DNA of 64,000 nt from Clostridium polyendosporum (GTDB lineage Bacteria; Bacillota; Clostridia; Clostridiales; Clostridiaceae): assembly GCF_018332455.1 (NCBI RefSeq), contig NZ_BOPZ01000011.1:1-64000 (forward strand). The letters run 5' to 3'. Positions 28,572 to 37,349 of the stretch are shown piece after piece. The notes beneath the pieces were generated by a model. The model was not told the DNA's origin. It did no database searches and saw only the letters and a program-made list of their open reading frames with translations. Every line of letters begins with the position of its first letter. The first letter of the stretch is position 1. Both the position numbers and the translations under genes were made by a program.

Positions 28572-29882
28572 ATGAATTATACAACTCAAATGGATGCTGC
28601 TAGAAAAGGTATTATAACAAAAGAAATGACAGTAGTTGCAGAAAAGGAAAATATGGATGTTGAAGCATTAAGAGAACTTGTTGCTGAAGGTAAAATTGCT
28701 ATACCTGCAAACAAGAACCATCAGTCTTTAAGCGCAGAGGGTGTTGGTCAAGGTCTTAGAACTAAAATCAATGTAAACTTAGGTATATCAAAAGACTGTT
28801 GTGATATTGACAAGGAACTTGAAAAAGTAAGAGTTGCTTTAGATATGAAAGCAGAAGCTATTATGGATCTTTCAAACTATGGAAAAACAGAAGGTATGAG
28901 AAGAAGAATTGTAGAAATGTCTCCGGCTATGATCGGTACTGTGCCAATGTATGATGCTGTTGGCTTTTATGATAAAGAGCTAAAAGATATTACTGTTGAT
29001 GAATTCTTTAAAGTAGTTGAAAAGCATGGAGAAGATGGTATAGATTTTATAACTGTTCATGCTGGATTAAATAGAGAGGCTATAGAAACTTTTAAGAGAA
29101 ATAAAAGAGTAACTCATATTGTTTCAAGAGGCGGTTCTCTTCTATTTGCATGGATGGAGCTTAACAATGCTGAGAATCCATTCTTTGAGCATTATGATAG
29201 ACTTTTAGATATTTGTGAAAAGTACGATATGACTATATCATTAGGTGATGCTGGTAGACCTGGTTCTACAGCAGATGCTACTGATCCATTACAAATTAAA
29301 GAACTTATAACTCTTGGAGAACTTACAAAAAGAGCATGGGAAAGAAACGTGCAAGTTATAATAGAAGGACCAGGCCATATGGCTCTAAATGAAATTGAAG
29401 CAAACATGTTACTTCAAAAGAAACTTTGTCATGGTGCCCCTTTCTACGTTTTAGGACCTTTAGTTACAGATGTTGCTCCTGGATATGACCATATAACTTC
29501 AGCTATAGGTGGAGCTATAGCTGCAACTTACGGTGCGGATTTCCTTTGCTACGTTACACCTGCAGAGCACTTAAGATTACCAGACCTTGAAGATATGAAG
29601 GAAGGAATCGTAGCAGCAAAGATTGCCGCTCATGCAGCTGATATAGCAAAAGGAATCAAAGGCGCTAAAGAATGGGATAAAGCAATGAGCAAAGCAAGAG
29701 CTGACATTGATTGGGAAACAATGTTTGACCTTGCTATAGACCCTGTAAAACCAAGAAAATATAGAGAATCATCAACTCCTCACCATATGGATAGCTGTAC
29801 TATGTGTGGAAAGATGTGTTCTATGAGAACTATGAAAAAGATATTAAACGGTGAAGATATCAACCTTTTAAGAGAGGATTAA
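28572..29882 (+). CDS. thiC: phosphomethylpyrimidine synthase ThiC
   Basis: ThiC converts aminoimidazole ribotide to HMP phosphate using an Fe-S cluster and SAM. The 436-aa length is that of the short clostridial form. Core motifs include [27 protein letters not shown] and VMIEGPGHM-like [15 protein letters not shown]. The C-terminal cluster motif is CTMCGKMC (C-x2-C-x3-C by my reading). The ATG follows AAGGAGGATTTGAC. It links the pyrimidine branch with the thiazole genes in one TPP-controlled unit. Confidence 0.96.
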   Translation: MNYTTQMDAARKGIITKEMTVVAEKENMDVEALRELVAEGKIAIPANKNHQSLSAEGVGQGLRTKINVNLGISKDCCDIDKELEKVRVALDMKAEAIMDLSNYGKTEGMRRRIVEMSPAMIGTVPMYDAVGFYDKELKDITVDEFFKVVEKHGEDGIDFITVHAGLNREAIETFKRNKRVTHIVSRGGSLLFAWMELNNAENPFFEHYDRLLDICEKYDMTISLGDAGRPGSTADATDPLQIKELITLGELTKRAWERNVQVIIEGPGHMALNEIEANMLLQKKLCHGAPFYVLGPLVTDVAPGYDHITSAIGGAIAATYGADFLCYVTPAEHLRLPDLEDMKEGIVAAKIAAHAADIAKGIKGAKEWDKAMSKARADIDWETMFDLAIDPVKPRKYRESSTPHHMDSCTMCGKMCSMRTMKKILNGEDINLLRED

Positions 29883-29883
29883 T

Positions 29884-30483
29884 ATGATTTACCTTATTAC
29901 TAATAGAAGTATTTGCGGAGATGAAAAACTAGAAAAAGTTATAGAATCTGCCTCTAAAGCAGGAGTTGAGAGGATAATTCTAAGAGAAAAAGACTTAAGT
30001 TCTAAAGAACTCGAAGAACTATACTTAAGTATAGAAGCTGCTATCCCCAGCTCCACCAAAATACTCATTAATAGTAATATTGAGGTAGCAAATAAAGTTG
30101 GGGCCTTTGGAGTTCAGCTTCCTTTTAAGATTTTTATGGATCTTAAGGAAGATTTTAAAGGGCAAATTGGGGTGTCTGTTCATTCCCTTGCAGAAGGTGT
30201 GCAAGCACATAGAAAGGGATGCAGCTATCTTTTAGCCTCTCATATCTTCCCTACTACCTGTAAAGAAGGACTTGCTCCGAAGGGTCCTTCTTTTATAAAA
30301 GAACTTACAACCTTAGTGTCTACTCCCGTAATTGCATTAGGAGGTATACTTCCTTCCAACTGTAATGAAGTAATGAAAAATGGTGCTCATGGAATTGCAG
30401 TTATGTCTACAATACTATCAGCTAAGGACATTGTTAAGGTAGTAAATGATTATTCAAGGGCTATGAAAGGTTATACTCAATAG
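29884..30483 (+). CDS. tenI: TenI-like thiazole tautomerase (ThiE fold)
   Basis: This 199-aa protein has the ThiE/TenI barrel. It keeps LREKD near residue 35 but lacks the ThiE substrate and Mg ligands: N-D-R-V-D is replaced by INSNIEVA and the HxGQxD segment by VQLPFKIF. The stretch GVSVHSLAEGVQAH and the pair SHIFPTTCKEGL, HGIAVMS closely follow B. subtilis TenI as I remember it (SVHSLEEAVQA, GHVFETDCKKGL, DGIAVMS). TenI aromatises the thiazole made by ThiG and does not join the two thiamin halves. It is therefore probably a tautomerase, though such genes are often annotated thiE. Confidence 0.78.
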   Translation: MIYLITNRSICGDEKLEKVIESASKAGVERIILREKDLSSKELEELYLSIEAAIPSSTKILINSNIEVANKVGAFGVQLPFKIFMDLKEDFKGQIGVSVHSLAEGVQAHRKGCSYLLASHIFPTTCKEGLAPKGPSFIKELTTLVSTPVIALGGILPSNCNEVMKNGAHGIAVMSTILSAKDIVKVVNDYSRAMKGYTQ

Positions 30484-30492
30484 CCTTTTTTC
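30467..30492 (+). terminator. thi operon terminator
   Basis: AAGGTTAT and ATAGCCTT pair over 8 bp (one G-U) around an ACTCA loop, followed by TTTTTTC. The stem overlaps the tenI stop codon. Confidence 0.75.
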
Positions 30493-30521
30493 TTTAATAA
30501 AATTAAATTTAGAATACCTTT

Positions 30522-31433
30522 TTATACAAAATTTTTCACATATATATTCTTATATGTATTTATAAAAGAAGATTTTTCTATTATGATTGGAGTAACTGGT
30601 TCCCCATAAAACTCTACAGCTTTTCCTACAACTTCACATCCAAATTGTTCTAACATTTTTACAGTTATATCTTTGGCTTCTATAAAGATTTTTTCAGCAC
30701 CGAGATTAAAAGTTTCATTTATTGAAAACATGGCTATTTTCTTGCCTATGCCTAAGCCACGCAACCTTCTATCAACTGCAAATCTTCCCCAATGCCATTC
30801 ATTTTCTTCAATCCAACTAGCAGCTATCCCAATAATCTCTTCTCCAACTCTTGCACACCACCAAATCGGCATTAAGTCTTCCTTTATAGGCATTAATTCT
30901 TCAGGAATGTTTTGCTCATAAGTAAAAACTTCAGTTGCTAGTTTAATAGCATCTTGCAAACAATTTAATGGAATTCTTTCCAGTATTATTCGTGAATCAT
31001 TTTTATTAAGATTCTTTTTTAAAGCAAGCATATGAAATGCTCTCAGAGATTCAATAAGAGAACTTAATATATCTTCATCGTAAGAGTTGAAAATCTCACT
31101 AATAAATTTGTTGGCTTCAAGATCTGCTGTTTCCATAGCCTGTATACCTAGCGGTTGAATGTCAACGCACTTCATTCTTTTATCAATATTTGACTGTTCT
31201 ACTTTAACATAATATTTAGATGCTAAATTATTGAGAATTCTACTTAGGGATGCTTTATCAGTTCCTAATTGCTGCAATAGTTCACTAAAAGGAGTTATTC
31301 CATTTTTCTTAAGATAACTTAGTACATGAACTTGAGCTAATGTCATACCTGAGTTAAGACAGTTATGGCTAAGTAACCCTAATTCCCGTATCATTAATCT
31401 TAATTCTTTTCTAATAGCTTCTATTTCATTCAT
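30522..31433 (-). CDS. MarR-family regulator fused to GNAT acetyltransferase
   Basis: Residues 1-140 form a MarR winged helix (MTLAQVHVLSYLKKNG, then LGTDKASLSRILNNLASKYYV and SNIDKRMKCVDIQPLG). Residues about 150-300 form a GNAT domain with the acetyl-CoA loop DRRLRGLGIGKKIA. This two-domain architecture is known in Firmicutes but its targets are mostly uncharacterised. The ATG at 31433 is chosen because GAGGTG lies 6 bp upstream. A perfect palindrome at 31446-31470 lies 13 bp before the start and probably mediates autoregulation. It is convergent with the thi operon. Confidence 0.88.
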   Translation of the reverse strand: MNEIEAIRKELRLMIRELGLLSHNCLNSGMTLAQVHVLSYLKKNGITPFSELLQQLGTDKASLSRILNNLASKYYVKVEQSNIDKRMKCVDIQPLGIQAMETADLEANKFISEIFNSYDEDILSSLIESLRAFHMLALKKNLNKNDSRIILERIPLNCLQDAIKLATEVFTYEQNIPEELMPIKEDLMPIWWCARVGEEIIGIAASWIEENEWHWGRFAVDRRLRGLGIGKKIAMFSINETFNLGAEKIFIEAKDITVKMLEQFGCEVVGKAVEFYGEPVTPIIIEKSSFINTYKNIYVKNFV

Positions 31434-31445
31434 ACTTAACACCTC

Positions 31446-31470
31446 AATTTGTTGATAGTATCAACAAATT
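31446..31470. promoter_or_regulatory. palindromic operator of the MarR-GNAT gene
   Basis: AATTTGTTGATA and TATCAACAAATT are perfect 12-base arms around a single central base. TTGTTGATAxTATCAACAA is the kind of site bound by MarR dimers. It sits just upstream of the regulator's own start codon. Confidence 0.75.
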
Positions 31471-31644
31471 ATACCACTCTAATAACAAGCGTACAATAAC
31501 TAAATACATATAACTTAATAACTAAATTGTTTAGGTATTGAAGTGGTTTATCTTTAAAAACAAACAATTTTTAATATAAATTATACAAGTAAATAGTGAT
31601 TTATAATCCAGCATTATCCCTTAGAATATATAAATTCCTAGTTT

Positions 31645-31670
31645 ATATTGTGTTATATAGAACACAATAT
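31645..31670. promoter_or_regulatory. inverted repeat upstream of hsp20
   Basis: ATATTGTGTT (31645-31654) and AACACAATAT (31661-31670) are perfect 10-base arms with a 6-base spacer. The spacing resembles a dimeric repressor site. It does not match the CIRCE or CtsR consensus. It could act on hsp20, 240 bp downstream. Confidence 0.4.
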
Positions 31671-31776
31671 ATAGTGTAAGATGTTGATCAACTTTTACAA
31701 TGGGTATGCAAGTTTATACTAAACTAAAGCTTCACAAAAAAAGCATTAAATACATTAAGAAAACTTGTATATCCTT

Positions 31777-31869
31777 GATAAACAAGTTCATAGATAATCT
31801 AATATTTGGACAAAAGTGCTGAAAGCCTAGGCTCTTGCCAAACTTATTAGTAATTGAGCTTGTTTATCT
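31777..31869. repeat. MITE-like hairpin repeat copy
   Basis: GATAAACAAGTTCATAG at the left and CTTGTTTATCT at the right form terminal inverted repeats about 93 bp apart. The ends match the copies at 6.6, 44.2 and 49.2 kb. It lies just ahead of hsp20 and supplies false upstream start codons for it. Confidence 0.55.
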
Positions 31870-31910
31870 TAAATAAACATCAAAGATTTGTGAAGAAGGA
31901 GGAGACTGGG

Positions 31911-32345
31911 ATGTTTAGAATAGTTCCTTATAATAAACGCTCAAATGGGCTGTTAACACATAGCTTTGATGATTTATTTGGAAATTTTTTCGACGTAAAC
32001 TTTGCAGACAGCATAAGAAATGGTTCGGACTTCAGAGTTGATATGAAAGAAACAGACAACAGTTATCTTGTAGAAGCAGACCTGCCTGGAGTTGAGAAAG
32101 GTAGTATAGATATTGATTATGCTAATAACTACTTAACTATTAAGGCCGTACGAAAATCTGAAAGTGAAAACACTACGGATAATTTCATAAGACAAGAAAG
32201 ATTGTATGGCGAATTTAGAAGGAGCTTTTATGTGGATAATATAGACGAATTTAACATAAAAGCAGCCTTTAATAATGGAGTATTGAGCATAACTTTACCA
32301 AAGAAGCATACTGGAGCCTATAAAAAGAAAATAGACATACATTAG
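31911..32345 (+). CDS. small heat shock protein Hsp20
   Basis: This 144-aa alpha-crystallin-type chaperone prevents aggregation of unfolded proteins. The alpha-crystallin domain spans about residues 38-135, with YLVEADLPGVEKGSIDI and the conserved GVLSITLPK near the end. The start is the ATG at 31911, behind AAGGAGGAGACTGGG; the open frame extends to 31854 only through repeat DNA. It is monocistronic and ends at a strong terminator. It resembles clostridial Hsp18. Confidence 0.93.
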   Translation: MFRIVPYNKRSNGLLTHSFDDLFGNFFDVNFADSIRNGSDFRVDMKETDNSYLVEADLPGVEKGSIDIDYANNYLTIKAVRKSESENTTDNFIRQERLYGEFRRSFYVDNIDEFNIKAAFNNGVLSITLPKKHTGAYKKKIDIH

Positions 32346-32361
32346 ATGCTTTTCATTACTA

Positions 32362-32403
32362 AAATTAGGGGGCAAAAAGCAGAGTCTTTTTGATCCCTAA
32401 TTT
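32362..32403. terminator. convergent terminator after hsp20
   Basis: AAATTAGGG pairs with CCCTAATTT, and inside it CAAAAAG pairs with CTTTTTG. The stem lies between convergent hsp20 and the HAD phosphatase gene and can serve both. Confidence 0.75.
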
Positions 32404-32429
32404 AAATTATGGGTTAGTATTTGTAGTTT

Positions 32430-33245
32430 TTATACTTTTACTATATTTTTTTCCAACCACTCAATTACATGAGCTATAGCATGATTATCATTACATTTAG
32501 TTTTATACTTAACTTGATTCATTAATTTTTTGTTGCCATTTTCTACACAGAAACCATATGATGCTTTTAGTAAAAGTTCTAAATCATTCATATTATCTCC
32601 AACTGCTATTACCTTAGAAATGTCTAGATTAAAACTTTTACAAAGATGCTCCATCGCATGTCCTTTTGATGTTCCTTTGGGTATTATCTCTAAATAATTT
32701 TCTCCACTTCTTATAAGGTTTGTTTTACCATAACAATCCTCAAAATGCTCCTCAAGTACATCCATTTCCTCTTCTTCACCTAAAATTAATATCTTAGTCC
32801 ACTTCCGTTCCCAAAGCTCATTAGGAATCTTATAAAAAACTTCATAACCCTTTTTAGAGAATCTTTCAGTAAATCTACATGAATTAAATATATAAACATT
32901 CTCTTCAGCATATATCTCTATTCCTAAAGAACTTTGATTTTTCTTTATTTCTTTTATAAGTTCCTTTATCTCATCCTCAAGAAAGTACTCATTAATAGTC
33001 TCTTCTTTAATAAAATCAAAAATCTTTGTACCATTATATAATATGACCGGAAGCTCTACAGGAAGATCTTTCACGTACCTCCTAGCGGATTCTACCATCC
33101 TACCTGTAGCAATAGTAAACTTTCCACCCTGTTCTACAAAATATCTTATAGCATTAATATTTTCTTCAGAAATATTACCTTTACTATCTATAAGTGTTCC
33201 ATCCATATCAGTAATAAGAACATATTTTTCAAATTTCTTTATCAT
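32430..33245 (-). CDS. Cof-type HAD-superfamily phosphatase
   Basis: This is a class IIB HAD hydrolase that dephosphorylates small sugar or nucleotide phosphates; the substrate cannot be inferred. HAD motif I is ITDMDGTLID near residue 10, motif II IATGR, motif III the conserved Lys in IIPKGTSKGHAM and motif IV AVGDNMNDLELL. The cap domain occupies about residues 80-190. The start is the ATG at 33245, behind GATGAGGTAATATCT; an upstream ATG at 33272 lacks a site. 271 aa. Confidence 0.9.
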   Translation of the reverse strand: MIKKFEKYVLITDMDGTLIDSKGNISEENINAIRYFVEQGGKFTIATGRMVESARRYVKDLPVELPVILYNGTKIFDFIKEETINEYFLEDEIKELIKEIKKNQSSLGIEIYAEENVYIFNSCRFTERFSKKGYEVFYKIPNELWERKWTKILILGEEEEMDVLEEHFEDCYGKTNLIRSGENYLEIIPKGTSKGHAMEHLCKSFNLDISKVIAVGDNMNDLELLLKASYGFCVENGNKKLMNQVKYKTKCNDNHAIAHVIEWLEKNIVKV

Positions 33246-33407
33246 AGATATTACCTCATCCTTTATCACCATTATTCGTATTATTTCCCTAAAAAAATAT
33301 CAGTTTATACTTAGATAAATTTAGATATTAACTTACCTCTTAATAGTTTTTTACAGAATTATATCCAAATTAACAAATGTATCTATCTAAAAGCTATCAT
33401 GTAATTC

Positions 33408-34181
33408 CTAACCGTTATTAACTCTTTTAATTATTTTTCTTACAAATTTTCTAGGAAGAACTCTAAGAGATTGAATTAAAATCTTATTTTTAAAACCAGG
33501 TATAATAAGAGTTTTACCATTCATAAATCCTTTATATCCTATTCTTGCTACAATCTTAGCATCCATCATATAACCCTTTGTCAATTCTGATTTTTTAACA
33601 TTAGCTCTTCTCTGGAACTCTGTCGCAACTGGTCCAGGGCATAAAGCTGTAACTTTAATTCCCTTTTCCCTTACTTCTTCTTGTATTGCTTCAGTTAGAG
33701 AAAGTACATAGGCTTTTGTAGCATAGTAAACAGACATTATAGGTCCTGGTTGAAACGCAGCAGTAGATGCCACATTTAAAATTCCCCCATTATTTCTATC
33801 TATCATCTTTTGAAGAAAATACTTTGTCAATCTAGTTAAAGCATATATATTAACCTTAATCATATCTAAATCTTTTTTAGAATCTACTTCATGGAAGTAT
33901 CCAAAACTTCCAACTCCGGCATTATTAATTAAATTATCTACAATTAAGTTGTTTTTTTCTACAAAACTAATGATTTCTTCTACATCATCCTCGAAAGTTA
34001 AATCTTTTTTTAGTATTATAACATCTATGTTAAAATCTTCATTAAGTCTTTGTTGAATTTTTTTTAATCTTTCTTTATCCCGTCCTACTAATATTAAATT
34101 ATGATTATCTTTTCCAAAAAGCATGGTTAATTCATAACCAATTCCTGATGTTGCTCCTGTTATTAATGTATAATGCTTCAC
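33408..34181 (-). CDS. short-chain dehydrogenase/reductase
   Basis: This is a classical SDR oxidoreductase of 257 aa using NAD(P). The cofactor loop is TGATSGIGYEL near residue 8, followed by NNAGVGSFG. The catalytic triad is Ser in NVASTAAF with Tyr and Lys in YYATKAYV, then PGPVATEF. It resembles the DltE/YqjQ-type subgroup with a C-terminal basic tail. The substrate is unknown. It lies 23 bp downstream of the GNAT gene on the same strand, so the two are probably co-transcribed. Confidence 0.88.
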   Translation of the reverse strand: MKHYTLITGATSGIGYELTMLFGKDNHNLILVGRDKERLKKIQQRLNEDFNIDVIILKKDLTFEDDVEEIISFVEKNNLIVDNLINNAGVGSFGYFHEVDSKKDLDMIKVNIYALTRLTKYFLQKMIDRNNGGILNVASTAAFQPGPIMSVYYATKAYVLSLTEAIQEEVREKGIKVTALCPGPVATEFQRRANVKKSELTKGYMMDAKIVARIGYKGFMNGKTLIIPGFKNKILIQSLRVLPRKFVRKIIKRVNNG

Positions 34182-34204
34182 GTTTTAGAACTCACCCCTA
34201 TACT

Positions 34205-34648
34205 CTACCACTTTTTTTTCATCTTTACATGAGGTATCCCTGCTTCCATATAAACTTCAGATACCTTCTCAAAACCTACGCTTCTATACAGTGGTACTAT
34301 ATATTGCTGAGCGGAAAGGGTTATAGCTTTTTCCTTCATTTCCTTACCTACAAATTCTATAGCTCTCTTTATCATATCTTCCGCTAAGCCTCTTCTCCTA
34401 TAATCATTAACAACTAACACCCTTCCTATAGAAACTTCTTCATAGGCTACGCCTTTTTTTATTATTCTACAGTATGCTACAACTCTTTCTTTGTCCCACA
34501 AAAAAAGGTGATAGCAGTCCTTATCTCTATCATCAAAGTCCTGCTCATAGACCTTTTGCTCTTCTGTAAAAACCTCAAATCTTGATTTGGCAATTTCATA
34601 AAACTCATCAACTGTTAATTCATTATAGTGTTTTAAAATCCACTGCAT
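34205..34648 (-). CDS. ElaA-like GNAT acetyltransferase
   Basis: This 147-aa GNAT protein resembles ElaA: LTVDEFYEIAKSRFEVFTEEQ at the N-terminus in two conserved pieces, DRDKDCYHLFLWD, and an acetyl-CoA loop VNDYRRRGLAEDMI. AQQYIVPLYRSVGF near the end is also typical. The acetyl acceptor is unknown. It is upstream of the SDR gene in the same direction. Confidence 0.87.
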   Translation of the reverse strand: MQWILKHYNELTVDEFYEIAKSRFEVFTEEQKVYEQDFDDRDKDCYHLFLWDKERVVAYCRIIKKGVAYEEVSIGRVLVVNDYRRRGLAEDMIKRAIEFVGKEMKEKAITLSAQQYIVPLYRSVGFEKVSEVYMEAGIPHVKMKKKW

Positions 34649-34959
34649 ACTATCACTCCTAAAATTTATTAAATATTCTTATTAATATTTTTATTATAAA
34701 CCACCTTAAAAACTTTTGATTTAAAAAGTAATAATTTCCCCCAAATCGCTTTATATTCTAGTTTAAAGCTATCTTTTTGTAAGATACTATAGATATACAA
34801 ATTCATAAATGAATTATTGATAAATTTGACAAAGTAAAAGTTAATAAACTCATAGGTTTCACTTTGTGAAATTATAACAAATACCCTCTACTTTCAATGT
34901 TTCTTCAAATTCTAAGTTTAATTATAAATTTATATGTTATAAAGTAGAAAGGAGTGTTC
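34649..34959. other. AT-rich gap with weak repeat-like inverted arms
   Basis: The gap between divergent genes holds no coding sequence. A TATAGATATACAAATTCATA segment near 34787 and AATTATAAATTTATATG near 34920 could be a degraded copy of the hairpin repeat. TTTCACTTTGTGAAA at about 34857-34871 is a short palindrome also seen near 61027. Confidence 0.3.
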
Positions 34960-35127
34960 ATGATGACTGTAAGAAAAGGAATGCATGAAAGTCAAATGGA
35001 AACTGCAAGAACAATGCTTGAGAAGAATAGAGGTCTATCTGAAATAGTAAGTGAAACTGGGCTTAGTGAAGCAGATATATTGAAAAAAAGAGATAAAATG
35101 CAAAGAAGATTAGATGATAAAAAATAA
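34960..35127 (+). CDS. small basic protein, helix-turn-helix-like, unknown function
   Basis: The 55-codon frame starts at ATG 34960 (or the next ATG at 34963) behind a strong AGAAAGGAGTG site and ends before a good terminator. The product is charged and basic (MMTVRKGMHESQMETARTML..., then LSEIVSETGLSEADILKKRDK). The middle reads like the second and third helices of a small DNA-binding fold, but there are too few features for a family call. It is a gene too short for usual length cut-offs. Confidence 0.68.
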   Translation: MMTVRKGMHESQMETARTMLEKNRGLSEIVSETGLSEADILKKRDKMQRRLDDKK

Positions 35128-35189
35128 CTTTGGTATAAAAACACTCCCCCAAATAGATATTTTTATTGTATATAGAGATATCAGTACTT

Positions 35190-35219
35190 TAAGGGAAACA
35201 TACTTATGTTTCCCTTTTA
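35190..35219 (+). terminator. terminator after the small ORF
   Basis: AAGGGAAACATA and TATGTTTCCCTT form a 12-bp stem with a short CT loop, followed by TTATTGG. Confidence 0.8.
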
Positions 35220-35346
35220 TTGGCTCCTATTTTACAAAGTGGAGTCTAGATAATTGACGAGGATCAGTGCCTGATTAGTTTTATTTCTTTATAGAATTTA
35301 TGTTAAACCACATCTCTTTTACACTTAAATAATTACTTTATACTTT

Positions 35347-36219
35347 TTATCCATTGACTATTTCCCCTCCATTTACATGGATAGTTTGACCTGTTATATA
35401 TGATGCATCCTGTGATGCTAAAAATACATAAGTTTCACCAAGCTCTACTGGCTGCCCAGCCCTTGCCATAGGAGTATCTACACCAAATTGACTTACCTTC
35501 TGTGCATCAAAAGATGAAGGAATTAGTGGTGTCCAGATTGGACCTGGAGCAACAGCATTAACTCTTATCCCACGCTTAACAACATTTAATGCCAAGGAAC
35601 GGGTAAAGGTTGTTAAAGCTCCCTTAGTTGCAGAATAATCAATAAGTTGCTCATTACCTAAGTATGCAGTTACTGAGGTTGTATTTATTATACAACTTCC
35701 CTGCTTAAGGTGAGGAAGTACAGCCTTTGCCATATAGAACGCACCAAATACATTAGTCTTAAAGGTTTTCTCAAGTTGTTGAGCTGTTATGTTCTCTAGC
35801 CCTTGACTGGTATGTTGTTCTGCAGCATTATTAACTAAAATATCTATACCTCCAAAAGCACTTAAAACTTGATTTACAGTATTAATACAAAAATTTTCAT
35901 CACCTATATCACCACTTATTATTAAGCATTGACCACCTTTTTGTTCAATTAGTCTTTTAGTTTCTTGTGCATCATTATTCTCATTTAGATATATTATAGC
36001 TACTTTTGCTCCTTGTTTTATAAAAGATAGCGCAACAGCTCTTCCTATCCCACTATCTCCCCCCGTAATTATAGCAACCTTGTTATTTAATTTTTGTGAA
36101 ATAGAATTGTATCCTTCCTTTTCAAATACAGGTTTTGGATTCATAGCTTCCTCTAATCCAGGATGGGTGTCTTGATGCTGAGGTGGAAAATTTTTAGGGA
36201 AATTAATACTTGTATCCAT
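35347..36219 (-). CDS. short-chain dehydrogenase/reductase (general-stress YhdF/YgmA-like)
   Basis: This 290-aa SDR has the N-terminal extension typical of stress-related members (FPKNFPPQHQDTHPGLE, MNPKPVFE). It is followed by the cofactor loop ITGGDSGIGRAVAL, NNAAEQH, the Ser in NTTSVTAYLG and the YSATKGAL Tyr/Lys pair. PGPIWTPLIPSSF and the HVNGGEIVNG end complete it. The substrate is unknown. The ATG at 36219 has GGAG 8-9 bp upstream. It is monocistronic. Confidence 0.9.
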   Translation of the reverse strand: MDTSINFPKNFPPQHQDTHPGLEEAMNPKPVFEKEGYNSISQKLNNKVAIITGGDSGIGRAVALSFIKQGAKVAIIYLNENNDAQETKRLIEQKGGQCLIISGDIGDENFCINTVNQVLSAFGGIDILVNNAAEQHTSQGLENITAQQLEKTFKTNVFGAFYMAKAVLPHLKQGSCIINTTSVTAYLGNEQLIDYSATKGALTTFTRSLALNVVKRGIRVNAVAPGPIWTPLIPSSFDAQKVSQFGVDTPMARAGQPVELGETYVFLASQDASYITGQTIHVNGGEIVNG

Positions 36220-36593
36220 ACAAGCCACTCCTCTCTTCCTTTTAATACTTTGTAAGTTATTATAAATTTTATTTATTTTTCTATCAGATAACCCAAATTA
36301 ACTTCTCATAAATTAAAAGAATGTTATGTATTTATATTTAATGCTTTTCTTCCAATTTTAAGTTCAATTATAAATTATGGTATAAGAATAAAATATCAAA
36401 GTCTATAAGTATTATCTCTATCCAAAATAATATTTATCCCTAATTTTATTTTCCATTTATAATACTTTTCAGACAAGTATTTTACTAATAAATAAACCTA
36501 TTAACACAATTTTAATAGAACTCTGTAGAATTGTTCTAGTATATACTTTCTTAAAACTACAAAAAATACTTTAGAAGAAAGGAGTGTATTTTT
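36220..36593. other. AT-rich gap, no feature recognised
   Basis: This stretch separates the divergent SDR gene and the gene at 36594. I see no open frame with a ribosome binding site, no stable hairpin and no strong promoter match beyond generic A/T-rich boxes. Confidence 0.5.
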
Positions 36594-37010
36594 ATGGATG
36601 AAAAACGAATTATTGATTGTGGAGATTTAAAATCAAGAATTGAAAATACTCTTTCTAAATTTTATTGGGTGAACAAAATGGATATAAACGCTAAAAATGA
36701 ACCCTTTTCTGCAGTAGTTTATATTGATCCTAAATTGATACCTTATAATGACGTAATAGAACTTGTTAGCTTTTTAGGAGATAATGAAGAAAAAGCTGTC
36801 TGTAAGATAAGTGAAACAGGTGCGGTATTACCGTTAAGAGAAGGATTCAAGAAAGGAAAAGAAATTGAATATTTACTTGGCATGAATGAAATAAAAACTC
36901 TTTTAAAAAAGTCTTATGCACTTCCAGATAATCAATTTGTAGATTCTATACTTAAAGTTCATGAGGATATTCATATATTTATAAAAGATAAGAAGCCTTT
37001 ATCAGTTTAA
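36594..37010 (+). CDS. hypothetical protein, 138 aa
   Basis: The gene has a strong AAGAAAGGAGTG site and a downstream terminator, so it is likely real. The protein is soluble and mixed alpha/beta (CGDLKSRIENTLSKFYWVNKM, in two halves; then FSAVVYIDPKLIPYNDVIELVSF). There are no Cys clusters, nucleotide-binding loops, signal peptide or membrane helices. The pattern of a YIDP-type strand followed by a helix is not enough for a family call. I do not recognise it. Confidence 0.65.
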   Translation: MDEKRIIDCGDLKSRIENTLSKFYWVNKMDINAKNEPFSAVVYIDPKLIPYNDVIELVSFLGDNEEKAVCKISETGAVLPLREGFKKGKEIEYLLGMNEIKTLLKKSYALPDNQFVDSILKVHEDIHIFIKDKKPLSV

Positions 37011-37059
37011 CTTTAAGTAGATTTAATCTCTTAAAACATAATAAAAAAAATATATACTA

Positions 37060-37105
37060 AAAAGGTTGTTCCAAAAACGTAAAATTATCTTTGGAACAAC
37101 CCTTC
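37060..37105 (+). terminator. terminator-like hairpin
   Basis: AAGGTTGTTCCAAA and TTTGGAACAACCCTT pair almost perfectly around a 14-base loop. The U-run is weak. Confidence 0.65.
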
Positions 37106-37256
37106 AAAACTAAACAGTCAATTACATTTTCCAAGAGCCTTATGCTTATCACTTTCTCTCTAAGCCCAAAGGTTAATTTCTATATTACGGTACATACAAT
37201 AGGTACATACAATATCATATAAGTTATAGCACTACCTATATAAATTTAGTTACATA

Positions 37257-37283
37257 AAGTAATATAGTTACACTATATTACTT
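37257..37283. promoter_or_regulatory. perfect palindrome upstream of the HxlR gene
   Basis: AAGTAATATAGT (37257-37268) and ACTATATTACTT (37272-37283) are perfect 12-base arms with a 3-base centre. A second smaller inverted repeat, ATACTTA/TAAGTAT, lies at 37296-37316. Both precede the HxlR start and are candidate autoregulatory operators. Confidence 0.65.
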
Positions 37284-37349
37284 AAATAATATAATATACT
37301 TACCTTTATTAAGTATGTGTGATAAAATATCCGTGGGAGATGATTAGTT

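Noticed and set aside
31854-31910. Longer N-terminus for Hsp20
   Set aside because: These codons come from the hairpin repeat; the ATG at 31911 has an AAGGAGGAG site.
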